Origin: Adenophora triphylla var. japonica
Lineage: Eukaryota > Streptophyta > Magnoliopsida > Asterales > Campanulaceae
Direction of reading: 5' to 3'
NCBI GenBank assembly: GCA_022495995.1
Contig: JAFEMH010002507.1
Coordinates: 62,001-126,000, forward strand
DNA length: 64,000 nucleotides
Part shown: piece after piece, positions 1 through 11,600 of the stretch
Numbering within the stretch: the first letter of the stretch is position 1
How the letters are laid out: each line of letters starts with the position of its first letter
The notes under the pieces: generated by a model
What the model was told of the DNA's origin: nothing
Databases searched by the model: none
Seen by the model: only the letters and a program-made list of their open reading frames with translations
Translations under genes and position numbers: made by a program

Positions 1-415
1 ATCTATTTAGTGATTACCTTCTTCTATTTTCGACAAATAAGCAAGTAGGTTGATCAAAAATAAATAAAATGAAACATGCATAAAAAATTGAACGGGTCAA
101 AATTTATGCCTATATGCACTGTTTTTTAATTAATTGCACTGTTGCACGAGCCCGGGGCGGAAGTGGTGTTGGCAGTGGTTGATTGAAACCATGGGAGCAT
201 GAACAGGGCTTGGTTTGAAATTGTTTCCAATTTGAGAGCAGCTGGCTGCAGAGTTGACCAAGTCAACTGCAGAAAGAGTCTGGCCGAACTGAGGATGAAT
301 TTCCAGAATCTTTTAAATTGCAGTTTCAGCTTTGCAATTTGTAAGAAACTACGCATTTGCCTTTGATTCATTAGCTGAATTCTCTCAAATTCCTAAGGTT
401 TCCTTCACTCTTTCC
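1..415 (+). other. Upstream region of the antisense ORF of element A
   Basis: No coding signal. AT-rich to about 140, then more GC-rich with short repeats of cactgtt near 118 and 140. Proposed 5' flank of the antisense ORF. A weak TATA-like string (cctatatg) lies near 109. The TGTCGCACGACCA motif found upstream of the equivalent ORF in element B is not visible here. Confidence 0.4.
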
Positions 416-1582
416 ATGGCTCCATTTCCTAAGCTATCGTCTCGGATGCAAGAGCGATACTTGGAAAATTTCCAGACGTGGGTACAGAACCACACGAGGC
501 AAAATAAAGGGTTTTTCGAGGGTTGTTATGGGATGAAATATGTTTGGGCTTTGAAGGAGCTCATGCCAGATTGGGATCTTTTGAGAGCCGCGGCTCGTTT
601 CTGGGATGTACGGAGGAATGTGTACAACTTCTCGTACAACGAAATCACTCCTACGTTCAAAGATTTTCGGGCCATTCTGGGAGGACCTGAGACAGAACAG
701 CTAGTTCTTCCCTATGCGGGTGGCATGTCCACTGTTGAGAAGTTAGTGTTTCTGCTTGGTATCTCGGCTGGAGAAGCATACGGGATGCTGATATTGAACA
801 CAGACTATGTCGACATTTCGGGGCTGACCGATAGATTTGCTGGTGTTGAGGGGAGCATATTCGCGTGGGACACGTTTGCTCTGTGTGCGATTGCTACTTT
901 GTTCACATTCACGTCCCTGGGTGTGTGCCATCACAGTGTACTGGACCTGGTGAGGCAGTGCCGAAACGGAGGAGACATCGTGCCTTTGGTCCTGGGCGAG
1001 ACATTCCTGGGCATAGGTCAGATGGCGACCGACAACCGATACATGTGGGGTGGGAGTCCCGCTATGCTTACCATGTGGTTGAGGGAGAGGTTGCAGATGA
1101 TGCCCGAGGTGCCAGTGTTTTGTGATGCTTGGTCCTTTTCTCGACGTCCTCTGGTGATAGGGGGCAATCAGGCTGAACTGGAGCTCTAGATGGCCAGACT
1201 TCGCACGCATCACTTGCGATGGTGGGTTCCTCACTGGAAGTTACAGACTTGTCGGACCGTTCAGGAGGGTCTCTTGGTTGTCAGAGTGCCGGGGTTGTCC
1301 CAGACGGCCTTCTACATTCCATCCTTGGTGCTGCAACAGTATGGGCTGGAGCAGGTGCCATTGACGGGTTTGGTTCATGCTACTACCTTCGAGTTGGGAT
1401 CTCTACTGATGGAAGATCCTTCGACGCTATTGCTACTCACACGGTTGTGGCAGTACACATCTTTTCCTGCCAGGGTTCTCTTTCACCGGAGAGGGGGCAC
1501 CGTTCATCTCTACGCGATATACGGCCCAGTACGAAGAGTGTATGGGAGAGACACAGATGGCCATCTCATGGAGACGGAGTGA
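416..1582 (+). pseudogene. Antisense extra ORF of Tat element A, plant-mobile-domain-like
   Basis: Reads opposite to the pol of its element. The first ATG in a good position is 416 (MAPFPKLSS); the frame is open from 332. One in-frame TAG at 1187-1189 splits it, and the same frame resumes at once with ATG at 1190 and runs to 1582, after which the frame degrades. The N-terminal half carries RAAARFWDVRRNVYNFSYN followed by ITPTFKDFRAILGG, matching the plan of the plant mobile domain (aromatic FW, then a T-x-T-x-x-DF/DV-x-x-LxG block). The second half has WVPHWKLQT and a GLSQTAFYIPSLV segment that align with the homologous ORF of element B at 31915-33299. Function is unknown; the plant mobile domain occurs in MULE-type transposons and MAIL1-like proteins. 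The assignment to that domain is by eye. Confidence 0.7.
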
Positions 1583-2364
1583 GCTGTTGGGTGTTGATTA
1601 CCTTGACAACTCGACTTTGAGAAGGGCCGAAGCGAGGGCTAACCCTCAGGATTGTACTGGGAACGACATGGCTGACTATGAGGCCAATGCTGATCGAGGC
1701 TGATCAAAGCACAGTTATGATGGCTCGAAGAGAGGCGGCTCAAGATAGAGCTAGGGAAAGGGCTGCGTTGGCAGCTACAGGTTTGACGGAGGCATAGGGA
1801 AGGGTCCCTGAGCCAGGTAGAAGGACTACGGGAATATTCCTTGTGAAGGTGAAGAATACTCGCTGCGGAAAAGGGAAAGGGAAGAAGGATGAAGGAACAA
1901 GTACGGGAAACTAGGTTGACCTTGCTGTCCAGAGTATCCACCCACTGTCATTGCAGACACATTAACTGATTAATGTTTTATTATTGTTTTGCTAGCGTGT
2001 AGCGAGTCAAGAGTTGACCGTGCTTGAACTCATCAAAGATTGTTTTAACCGTAATGAATTTGTAGGTTAATTGAAAATAGTTTTTCGAAACACAAGCAAT
2101 TGATGCTTATTTGTGTTTTTTTTTGTTTTTTGAGACCGAACCAATGATGGCTGCCTACGTTCCTTTTACAATTGGACTAAGGGGCTTAGGTCACCGTAGT
2201 TCGACATTTAGGTGAATTTGAGAAAAACAAAGACAAAAGAAGTGCGACCCTATTTTTTACCTGGATCATTGACGGGAATGTATCCAGTTGGGTATTACTC
2301 TTTTAGCACTTTAATTTTACTGAGGGGTGGTGTATGGGGAAGGAGAGTTGACTCGTTCTCTTCC
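1583..2364. other. Spacer between antisense ORF and integrase of element A
   Basis: The first about 350 bp hold frameshifted remains of the C-terminus of the antisense ORF (ELLGVDYLDNSTLRRAEAR is readable in another frame after 1578). The rest is non-coding, T-rich near 2109-2130, and contains the conserved hairpin-like block at 2149-2203. Confidence 0.5.
2149..2203 (-). promoter_or_regulatory. Conserved Tat hairpin-like block, copy in A
   Basis: On the minus strand it reads GAACTACGGTGACC, then CCCCTTAG, then GGAACGTAGGCAGCC. Similar blocks occur in B (33771-33827) and C (47544-47591), always between gag-pol and the antisense-ORF/3' region. The halves can pair partly (CTACG with CGTAG). The role is unknown; a structured RNA or transcript-boundary element is inferred. 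Confidence 0.55.
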
Positions 2365-3338
2365 TCAAACGAAGTATCTGCGGAGCTTGCTTCCGTTCAC
2401 GGGGTTGACAAAAGGGTTCCCGTCCAAATCTGCTAACTTCATGGCTCCTCCGGAGAAGATTCTTTGTGCCACGAACGGTCCTATCCAGTTAGGCTCCCAC
2501 TTTCTGAGGGGATTGGTCTGCGTAGGAGGCTTTTCCTTTAGCACCAAATCGCATTCTCTGATGTCTCGAATCTTGACTTTCTTATCAAATGCTCGGGCCA
2601 TTCTGCTCTGGTAGGCTCGAGTGTGTTCCATGGCTTTCAATCTGCGCTCGTTGTGTAGAGCAAGTTCGTCGTGACGGCTCTGTAGCCATTCGACCTCATT
2701 GATCCCATTTTCCAAGAGGACTCGGAGGGATGGAATTTCCAATTCCATGGGTAACATTGCTTCCATTCCGTAGGTAAGTGCGAACAGAGTCTCCCCTGTG
2801 GCAGTTCTGACTGATGTTCTGTATCCCAGAGGGCTAGATGTAGCTTTTCGGGCCAGTCCCGACCTCTGGTGGTCATCTTTCTGATTATCATTGCGAGAGT
2901 CTTGTTTGCTGCCTCTACTGCACCATTGGTTTGTGGTCTGTAGGGAGAAGACATGTGACGTGTGACTCTAAATTCGCTCAGCAGTTGGTCACAACCTCCT
3001 TCGAAGTGGGTCCCATTGTCGGATATGATCTCGTTGGGCACTCCGTATCGGCACATGATGTTCTCTCTGATGAACTCGGCCACCTTCTTAGAATTCAGTA
3101 CCTTGTATGATCTGGCTTCTACCCATTTGGGGAAGTAGTCAACTGCGACTAGAATGAACTCGTGACCATTGCTCCCTGACGGAGTGATATTGCCGATGAC
3201 GTCGATTCCCCATGTGGCAAAAGGCCATGGCGTAGTCATGCAATAGAGTTCGTGAGGAGGGATGTGATTGAGGTTGGAGAACTGTTGACATTTGTCAAAG
3301 CTTCGAACGAACTGGATGCAGTCTGTTTCCATTGATAT
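2365..3338 (-). pseudogene. Integrase core and C-terminal domain, Tat element A
   Basis: Catalytic DDE residues sit in WGIDVIG, ISDNGTHFEG and QTNGAVEAANK. The core frame runs from 3338 to about 2830, where a frameshift after WPEKLHLALW moves the reading into the frame of 2766-2365. That frame holds the conserved end MARAFDKKV ... GPFVAQRIFSGGAM ... LADLDGNPF ... NGSKLRRYFV, the usual Tat integrase C-terminus. An in-frame TGA at 3339-3341 separates it from the zinc-finger half; element B has TGG (Trp) there. The reading continues upstream into 3339-4078. Confidence 0.88.
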
Positions 3339-4078
3339 TCAATAGTATCCCATGCGGAGGATGATTTGTGTCAATGCTCTGGCGTTCATGTGCGGACCGC
3401 AGGTTCCGTTGTGAACTTCGTTCATTAGCTCGCTGGCTTTTTCTTTGTTTACACACCGAAGGAGTAGCCCTTGGTGGCGCTTCTTGTACAACATACCCCC
3501 CAGAATGACGAAATGGGATGGCAGGCATTTTAATGCCATCATGTTTTTGGCTTTGATCCCTTCTTTGTATTTTCCATCTTCATTTGTGAAGGAAGCTTCT
3601 CCATTTTGGAGGTACTGGTATATTTGGTTGTACCAGGGTTCGTCGATCGTTTCATTTTTTATTTCGATCTCACAGCAATAAGCGGGCATTTCCCGTCTGC
3701 CTATTCTGAGGGGTTTTACTGATTTCCCATTGGGAATTTTGACAAGAGAGGCGAGGGTTGCCAGGGCATCTGCGAAGCGGTTCCTGTCTCTTGGCAAATA
3801 GTGGAAAGAGATGTCCTTGAATTGAGCAATGAGCTCCTCCATGTACGCGTGGTACTTCTGGAGGCCAGAATCAATCGTCTTCCGTTTGTTGGACACTTGA
3901 TTGATGATCAATACTGAGTCTCTGTATACTTCCAGTTCTGAAATGTTGCGCTCGAGGGCGGTTTCCAGATCGGCTGCGCAAGCTTCGTATTCTGCTGCAT
4001 TGTTGGTTGTTTCAAAATTAAGCTTGATGGCTATGGGAGTGTGCTTGTCCTTGGGATCGACAAGGAGCATTCCAATAC
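3339..4078 (-). pseudogene. Archaeal-type RNase H (distal part) and integrase zinc-binding domain, element A
   Basis: Continues the second RNase H cut by element E: SIGMLLVDPKDKHTPIAIK, then TTNNAAEYEAC with its catalytic-type Glu, LEVYRDSVLIINQ where the family normally has GDS, and a later DRNRFADALATLAS. The integrase HHCC finger follows (VHNGTCGPHMNA ... CDKC-like). The frame ends at TGA 3339, where element B has Trp. The first residues of this RNase H (QLFFDGEANKKGN) lie on the far side of E near 23550-23590. RDS in place of GDS suggests further decay. Confidence 0.85.
4074..4078. repeat. Target site duplication of element E, left copy
   Basis: AATAC directly precedes the LTR start TGAAAGTGTC. 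The same AATAC follows the right LTR at 23540. Confidence 0.95.
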
Positions 4079-5036
4079 TGAAAGTGTCACGGCTTGAATC
4101 ACAAGTGATATCCAAGGTGATAACTGCACCAACGATAGCACTTGGGATGGCACACACACACACTTCGAAAATAAAACAATTTTGTAAAAGAGTTTGCAGC
4201 GGAATAAAACACCAAAATTGTTTTTCTCAAGTTATATAAATATAACTTGAGAGTGCCTCTTAGGCAAGACTTTATAATCACTATAAATGAATTTACAAAG
4301 CCGAAAGTTCCCTATAGATATATCTATTTTGAGCTCTATGGAACAAGAGATAAAGAACGGAATCCTATCCTAGCCTTCACACACCTTGATACCAAAGTAA
4401 TCAAGTGCGAAATTACAAGGTAGAAAGGATTAAAAAGAACCAAACAAAGAACTCTATCTCTAAGCTTTTCGAAGGTGTGAATGTGATGAAATAATTGGCA
4501 TATCTTCAAATAAACCTTCCAAGCTTATTTATAGTCTTCAATTACTTGAAGGCTACTTCAATAACAGCCTTGGGGCTGGTCTTGCACGTGGAGGAAGTGT
4601 AGGGAGAGTGGGTTAATTTGTTTCCACAATTCTAGCTCCCACTTCCTATTTTGTAGCAACCGAGTTGTTGAATCCTCAAGCCATGCTTCCACGCCTTGTA
4701 CTCCCTTGCTTTTTCATCCTTGTACCTCTTTTATAATTCAGCAACAACCTTTGACAAAGTCCACATACATGTTGTTGTTGAATGCCAAAATTACGAATTA
4801 ATACATAAAATGTATTAATTCATTTCTTCCAATTTCCACATGTGTCTAGCTCCTTCTTTGATGCTATTGCACCCTGAAATACAACCATAAACCATAGACT
4901 ATACAGACCATATTAGCACGTTAGTCCATTAAATAATAAACAAGAAATATACAACTATATAATTTTCAGTCCAGGATATCATCTGCGATATCACTTGGGA
5001 AATCATCTACGATATCACCTGCAGATTACACTAACA
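4079..5036 (-). repeat. 3' LTR of element E
   Basis: 958 bp. It matches 22580-23539 except for substitutions near 4318, 4369, 4422 and 4611 and a shorter CA run near 4151. The left part carries TGATATCC and TAGCACTTGGGATGG motifs; the right end has three GATATC sites between 4976 and 5020. Confidence 0.96.
4526..4534 (-). promoter_or_regulatory. TATA box in 3' LTR of E
   Basis: CTATAAATA on the minus strand. A G-box core CACGTG lies about 50 bp upstream at 4585-4590. In this LTR copy any transcript would read out into element A. Confidence 0.6.
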
Positions 5037-5048
5037 ATCTCCCCCTTA
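5037..5048 (-). other. Polypurine tract of element E
   Basis: TAAGGGGGAGAT on the minus strand directly abuts the 3' LTR, the usual place for plus-strand DNA priming. Confidence 0.9.
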
Positions 5049-5493
5049 GTTGGATATTTCTTTCCAAACTTAATGTGCTGCTGTCCTGTAGGATAAGTCT
5101 ATATACAAATGTACAGAGCATAGAACATAGAATAATATCTCCACAAAAATTAACTCCCCCTTAATCAAGGAGCTAATCCTAAACAATGATTTATCATAAT
5201 AAACTAATTTATTTCAAACTTTAAAAAGTTTTCGAAATAAACTAAGTAACCATTAAAAACCATAACCATTGTAGCAAAATATCATCCAAAAACTAGCAAA
5301 AAAAAACAACCTAGCAGATTAAGTTATTAACAAACCAACTAAAGTGTTTTAGCAAAATAAACAAAATAAAAGTAAATTGTTTAGAGAACCACCACCATCA
5401 CCAAAATAAAAACATTGTTTGTAGGACCACCACAAAAACAGTCACCCATATGATAGTGGCAACATCAACCTTCAGGTTTGTCAACCTTCAGGT
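5049..5493. other. Non-coding stretch between the 3' ORF and the 3' LTR of E
   Basis: AT-rich, with no ORF or recognised motif beyond short A-tracts and a duplicated aaccttcaggtt near 5468. Probably the 3' untranslated region of the element. Confidence 0.6.
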
Positions 5494-7347
5494 TCAGCTT
5501 TCTTCTTCTTCAAACTCCTCTTCTTCCTCTCCTTCCTCCTGATCTCCTTCCCTATCACTTCCACCATCACTTGGGCCAGCACTGGTGGTAGCACCTGCAG
5601 TAGCACCAGCTCCAGAAGTTCCAGCAGCAGCAGATCCTCCCCCTGTTTGGGAAGAAATTTCATCAATAAAAGCATCTGTTACCTGCTTAAGCTTAGCCCA
5701 TCCCTCAGCAAGTTCTCCTATTGCACTTGACTGTTTGTGCAGGAAGTTGAGAACTGTAGCCTTTGGGATTGATGGTCCAGAGTTGCCCAAAAGATTTATC
5801 ATGTTGTTCAGAATACTTGCAGCATCAGTTCCTGCAAAAGTATGAGGGGCAACACCCGGGGAAGCACTTGGGGTATCACGTGAGATAGCACTGGGAGGAG
5901 CAGGGGTTGTTTCATCAGATTTGTTCCAAGGAAGATCTTTTGTATACCTTTTACCCTTTTTCAGTTGTTGATCAATGGTATAATACTCAGGTTCAGTGGT
6001 AAAAACATCAGAGGCTTCAATGGGCAAGGATTGAAATACCAAAACTTTGAAGATTAGAGAAGGATAGGGGAAAAAGCTAATGTTCACTTCCTTTTTTCTA
6101 CCCCATGAAGCTAAGTGTTTAAACACTAATCTTCCAAAGTTAATCCTTAAATTTTTACCCAATCTATACAACACATTCGCATGCTCCAAAGTCACAATAG
6201 GTTCATTAGTTGTAGGAAGCCAATTGAAGATGCACAGTTTGTGTAGTACAGAATAGAGAGAAGATAATCTAGAAGCATGAAGTTTCTCTTTCAAAGGCCA
6301 AGACTGCAGTTTGTTGTGAGTGAGCAATTTTACCATTTCATCTCTATTGACCCTAATGCTCTCATCATCTACATTAGGGAGGCCTAAAACTTTGTTAATC
6401 AGGGCAGGAGTAAAAGAATAGACTCTTCCCCTAACAAACACTTTTCCATATTTAGCAGACCCTTCATCATCCAAATGAGCATGCAAATTGGCAAAGAAAT
6501 TGCGAATAACACTCTCAACAAAAACTGATGCATGATTATTAGCATTAATAAAATTCCTGTCCTTTAAAAACTGAACCACTCCTTCCTTTTCCAACTGACC
6601 CTCATCAATGTGCTTCTCTTTTAAAATTCTCTTACTTAGACTATTCAACCAAAGTTCCATATTTTCCTTTTTATAATACTCCAAAGTAAGAAAAGGTTTT
6701 GGAAAAGCTTTATCCTCTTCAGTTTGAGTAACCTCATCACCAGAATTATCACTAGAGGAATGTTTAGGAACAGAAGAGGGGGCAAGTGTTACCTCAGATG
6801 ATATCCTCTTCTTGCTAGCACTTCTGGTAGCACTCACAGTTTTGCCCTTGGCCTTCTTTTTCTGATAATCAGAGAGAGTCTCCTCTTCATCACCATCTAC
6901 CCAAGCATCAAATGAGTCCACAGAAGGCTCCTTTTCCTTGTTTGCTTCAAAGTTCTCGTCACTCACATGGGGTGAGGACACATCAATAGAGCTTTCTGAG
7001 ACTTCAACTGGATCAAGAGAGGTATTTGAAGTTGCCTTGGACCTGATTGATCTAATGCGGTTGGAAGACCTCCTTTTTGCGATTTGGGGAGACAGCTTGG
7101 CAGTTGGGGCTTTCCTCTTCCTTTTTGGCTCGGTAGGGATGAGAGTCACCTTAGGAATGCCTTGATCAAACGAGGCATTGGGGCCAGAGGTAGGAACAAT
7201 CGCCATTGTTGGTGGAGAAGAGCTTGGAGTGATCATTGGGGAAGTTTCCATGGCCACGCGAGATGCCACGGAAGGAGCAATGCTAGGTGAGATGTCCATT
7301 TGGTCCGTGTGAGATGGTTCGGTACTAGCTTTGGATGGAGATGCCAT
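5494..7347 (-). CDS. 617-codon 3' ORF of SIRE element E, putative plant transposon protein domain
   Basis: Intact frame from ATG at 7347 (MASPSKASTEPSH) to a stop at 5494, in the slot where SIRE elements carry an env-like ORF. Residues 1-70 are rich in Ser, Pro and Thr. Residues 74-104 hold a strong basic cluster (PKRKRK ... KRRSSNRIRSIRSK), a likely nuclear localisation signal. Residues 140-165 are acidic. The core, about 218-460, includes SVIRNFFANLHAHL and VFVRGRVYSFTPALINKVLG, which resembles the plant transposon protein domain (VRG ... F.P..IN). The C-terminus is a Gly/Ala/Ser linker ending in a run of Glu. I see no signal peptide, transmembrane helix or furin-like site, so a true envelope is unlikely. 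Function is unknown. Confidence 0.82.
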   Translation of the reverse strand: MASPSKASTEPSHTDQMDISPSIAPSVASRVAMETSPMITPSSSPPTMAIVPTSGPNASFDQGIPKVTLIPTEPKRKRKAPTAKLSPQIAKRRSSNRIRSIRSKATSNTSLDPVEVSESSIDVSSPHVSDENFEANKEKEPSVDSFDAWVDGDEEETLSDYQKKKAKGKTVSATRSASKKRISSEVTLAPSSVPKHSSSDNSGDEVTQTEEDKAFPKPFLTLEYYKKENMELWLNSLSKRILKEKHIDEGQLEKEGVVQFLKDRNFINANNHASVFVESVIRNFFANLHAHLDDEGSAKYGKVFVRGRVYSFTPALINKVLGLPNVDDESIRVNRDEMVKLLTHNKLQSWPLKEKLHASRLSSLYSVLHKLCIFNWLPTTNEPIVTLEHANVLYRLGKNLRINFGRLVFKHLASWGRKKEVNISFFPYPSLIFKVLVFQSLPIEASDVFTTEPEYYTIDQQLKKGKRYTKDLPWNKSDETTPAPPSAISRDTPSASPGVAPHTFAGTDAASILNNMINLLGNSGPSIPKATVLNFLHKQSSAIGELAEGWAKLKQVTDAFIDEISSQTGGGSAAAGTSGAGATAGATTSAGPSDGGSDREGDQEEGEEEEEFEEEES

Positions 7348-8620
7348 GGAGATATGAGGGAATTTTGGAACGAATTTTTGACCTAGGATTTTTGGGAGAG
7401 AAGAAGACGCTGGAAGGAGGGTTTTAGAGAGAGGTGAGGGTAACGGATAGAGAGAGATACGGAGGAGGTTGAGAGAAAATAGGAGAAAAAGATTAAGTGG
7501 GGAACAAACTCTTTAAATTGATTTGACATCTAAGAGTCCATCTAATCTACCCCTATTTAATCTCTCCTTTAACCCTATCCACATATTTAAACACTAACCC
7601 TAACCACACCTTTAAAATAAAACCCCCAAACAACTTAAAAACACGGTTGCAAAAAAAATAAAAATTTTTTTTAAGTAAAAACGTAAAGAATAAAAAAAAT
7701 AGGTAAACTAAATAATTTATAACTAAGCCCAAAACATTATAAGCACAAGAAAAATATGGGTTAGTTACTTAATTAAGTTTACCAAAAATAAAGGAAACTT
7801 GTTGAAGACGTTTTCAAAATCGTAAACTCTTTAATTAAAAAGACTTTCAGATTTTGAGAAATTAATCAACAATATTTCGAAAATAAAAAACTAATATAGC
7901 ACACACTAATGTGTTAAGGCAATGATGGCAACACGTAGGATAACACATATGATATAAAACCCCTTGATAAATATTTTTTTCAGTTTCAAACACTTGAGGC
8001 ATAATAAGCTTAGCCTTTTTTAGACACTTCAGGCATAACAAGCTGAGCATTTTTCATGCACTTTAGGCATTATATGCCTATATATAATTTTTTAAGTACA
8101 TTGCTTGTTAAACACGTCTCAATACACTTCTTTAAACAAGAAAGCAACGTAGTAACGAGCTCCGTGCTTCAAGTTATATTTCAAGTGTAGAGACCAAGTG
8201 ATCTATGCCTTTCAAGTAGGGTACACTGTAGTAGCGAACTCCATGTCCCTAATACTCAGCATAAATCACCTCATACCTTCTCATTGGCAAGAGTACATCG
8301 TTGCAGCGAACACCGTGCCCCGAGCTCGAGAGAAAAGTATGAAAAAAAATGCCTTTGCCTTTTATTTATCAAAAAGAAAAGATTAGTGACCTTGTCACTT
8401 TAAGCATATGAAGGGGAATGATATCAGACGTGCTAACCTAAATAATAACCTACCATAACAAAAAGGTCAGCATGTGCCACTGTTAGAACTAAGCTAGCTA
8501 GAATAAACAAATAATAAAGTATTTTTTTTTTTTAAGTAAATAACCAAATAAAAAAATACACTAATATACAAGTGTTACCCTAAGTGATAACATCACCTGG
8601 GGTAGCACAGACGAACAGAC
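7348..8620. other. Non-coding region between pol and the 3' ORF of E
   Basis: No convincing gene. On the plus strand, cacttNaggcat units recur about every 35 bp (near 7990, 8025 and 8060). A longer unit with gNagcgaNctccNtg recurs about every 70 bp (near 8150, 8228 and 8299). SIRE subgenomic expression would need a splice acceptor in this interval; I cannot place one with confidence. Confidence 0.45.
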
Positions 8621-11600
8621 TCAGAGATTACAAAGACCAAGAGATCTTTTCAAACTAGAAAATCTCTCGTGGTCTAAGGCCTTGGTAAAGATGTCAGCCA
8701 GTTGATACTTAGTATCAATATGATCAATATTAATTAGGCCTTTATCTACCATATCTCTAAGAAAATGATGACGTATGTCAATGTGTTTGGTACGGGAATG
8801 TTGAACTGGGTTTTTGAAATGTTGATAGCACTCAGGTTATCACAGTACATAGTCAAAGAATTACTCTCTAGGCCATAGTCATCTAACATATGTTTTAGCC
8901 AAATAAGTTGTGAACAACAACTACCAGCTGCCACATACTCAGACTCAGCTGTGGAGAGAGAAACACAATTTTGTTTACGACTATACCATGAAACTAAATT
9001 GTTGCCCAAGTAAAAACACCCCCCACTAGTACTCTTCCTATCATCCATATCCCCTGCCCAATCCGAGTCACTATAGCCAACCAAATTGGTATTAGTATCC
9101 TTACTAAACCAAATCCCTAATTCACTTGTTCCTGAAACATATTTAATTATCTTTTTGACAGAATTAAGGTGAGAGACTTTAGGATTGGCTTGATAACGTG
9201 CACAAACACACACGCTGAACATGATATCAGGACGACTAGAAGTGAGATAGAGAAGGCTACCTATCATTGAACGATAAAGAGTAGGATCAACATCCTCACC
9301 TACTTGATCTCTACCAAGTTTGAGAGAAGAACACATGGGGATTTTTGAACTTTTTGCTCCTTCCAACCCAAATCTTTTTACTAGGCTCTTTGCATACTTG
9401 CTTTGTGAAATGAATATTCCTTCATTTGATTGTTTCACCTGCAAGCCTAGAAAGAAAGTTAACTCTCCAATCCTGCTCATTTCAAATGTTGATGTCATAG
9501 CTTCTACAAAATCTTTTAAACAAGTTTGAGAAGTAGAGCCATAGACTATGTCATCAACATAGATTTGAACAATGACTATTTCTTTGCCATGCCTTAGGAT
9601 AAATAAGGTCCTATCTGCTTCACCTCTTGTGAATCCATATTCAAGTAAGAAAGAGGTTAAGCGACCATACCATGCACGTGGAGCTTGTTTCAAGCCATAT
9701 AAAGCTTTATCAAGTCTATATACATGGTTTGGTAGATTAGGATCTTCAAATCCTTTTGGTTGTTCAACAAAAACTTCTTCTTTTAAATAACCATTTAAAA
9801 AGGCGGCTTTAACATCCATTTGAAACAAAGTAATTTTTAGAAAACAAGCTATAGCCAAGAGGAGTCTTATGGATTCTATTCTAGCAACGGGAGCAAAGGT
9901 CTCATCAAAGTCAACACCTTCAATTTGGGTGTAACCTTGTGCTACGAGACGAGCTTTGTTCCTAACAATATTTCCTTGCTCATCTGATTTGTTTTTGAAA
10001 ATCCATTTAGTACCAATAACATTTGTATTACTAGGACGTGGTACTAAACACCAAACTTCATTACGAGCAAATTGGTCAAGTTCCTCTTGCATGGCTTGTA
10101 TCCAAAAATTATCTTTTAAAGCTTCAGAAATATTTTTGGGTTCTAAAGAAGAGACAAAATAGGAATATTTTACCTTGTGGTATGTGGTGGACATACACAC
10201 ATACCTTGCCATTTCACGGTCACTAAAATGTCCTTTGTTCCTTGTTTGTACCCCTTCACTAGCTTCTCCAATAATTTGAGAGGAAGGATGGTCTCTTCTG
10301 ATCCTAGCTGGTGGATCCCTTCTCAAGTCTTCATGCACATGATCATCATCTGACTGTTCATCCTTTTCGATTCTTTGGATTGGTCTTGGGTGATACCGAG
10401 ATGCTATCCCATCAGTGGAAACACTTTGGCCAGCACCTGGGGTATCACTTACTTGATTTTGATTTTCCAGTTCTTCCAGCAATATTAATGGAGATTCCTG
10501 TACTCCATCACCTGTAACACTTGCTAAATCATCAAAAACAACGTTAATTGATTCCTGAATGGTTTTTAACCTAAGGTTATAAACCCTATATGCTCGACTG
10601 TCCTGAGCATACCCAAGAAATATAGCCTTATCACTTTTAGAGTCAAATTTAGCTAAGTAATCCCGATCATTTAGAACATAACACACACACCCAAATGTAT
10701 GAAAATAATGAACCTTTGGTATCCTACCATTCAAAATTTCATAAGGTGTCATTCTAGTACCAGGTCTTAGAAAAACCCTATTGGCCGTGTGACAAGCTGT
10801 GTTTATGGCCTCAGCCCAAAATCTTTTTGAAATTCTTTTTGAAAACAACATCACACGTGCCATCTCAAGTAAGGTCCTATTTTTCCTTTCAGCCACCCCA
10901 TTTTGTTGAGGTGTTTTAGGAGCAGAAAACTCATGTTTAATTCCTTTTAATTCACAAAAAGTAAAGAACAATGAATTATCAAACTCCGTTCCATGATCAG
11001 ACCTTATTTGCATGATAAGAGCAGAAAACATGTTTTTGATTTTAGCATGTAAGACTTTAAACTTTTCAAAAGTTTCTGATTTTTCTTTTAAAAAATATAC
11101 CCAAGTAAATCTAGAAAAATCATCAACTATTACAAAAGTATATTTCTTACCTCCTAAACTGTCTACCTCAACTGGATCCATTAAATCCATATGCATTAAT
11201 TGAAAACAGTGCGTTGTCCCAGAATACTCCTCATTATGTTGGGTAGCACTATGGGTAGCACGAGTTTGTTTACCTTTTAAACAATCTTCACATATGATTT
11301 TTGTACTAATGTCCAGACTAGGTATACCTCTTATAGCTTCAGCATTAATGAGTTTCACAATGTTACGAAAATGGACATGACCCAACTTTTGATGCCATAA
11401 GGTAGCATCATCAACCCTCACAGAATGACACACTTGTTTATCCTCAACAAGATAACAGTTATTACTTGACCTAGTACCAGTCATAACACAGTTATTGGTA
11501 CAATCAAAAACTTCACAAGTGTTTTTATTGAATTTTACTTCAAGGTTGTCATCACAAAGTTGGCTAATACTAATTAAATTAGTTACCAGTCCATCAACAT

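Noticed and set aside
5494..7347. Envelope gene in SIRE element E
   Set aside because: No signal peptide, membrane segment or cleavage site is visible; the basic and acidic composition suggests a nuclear protein.
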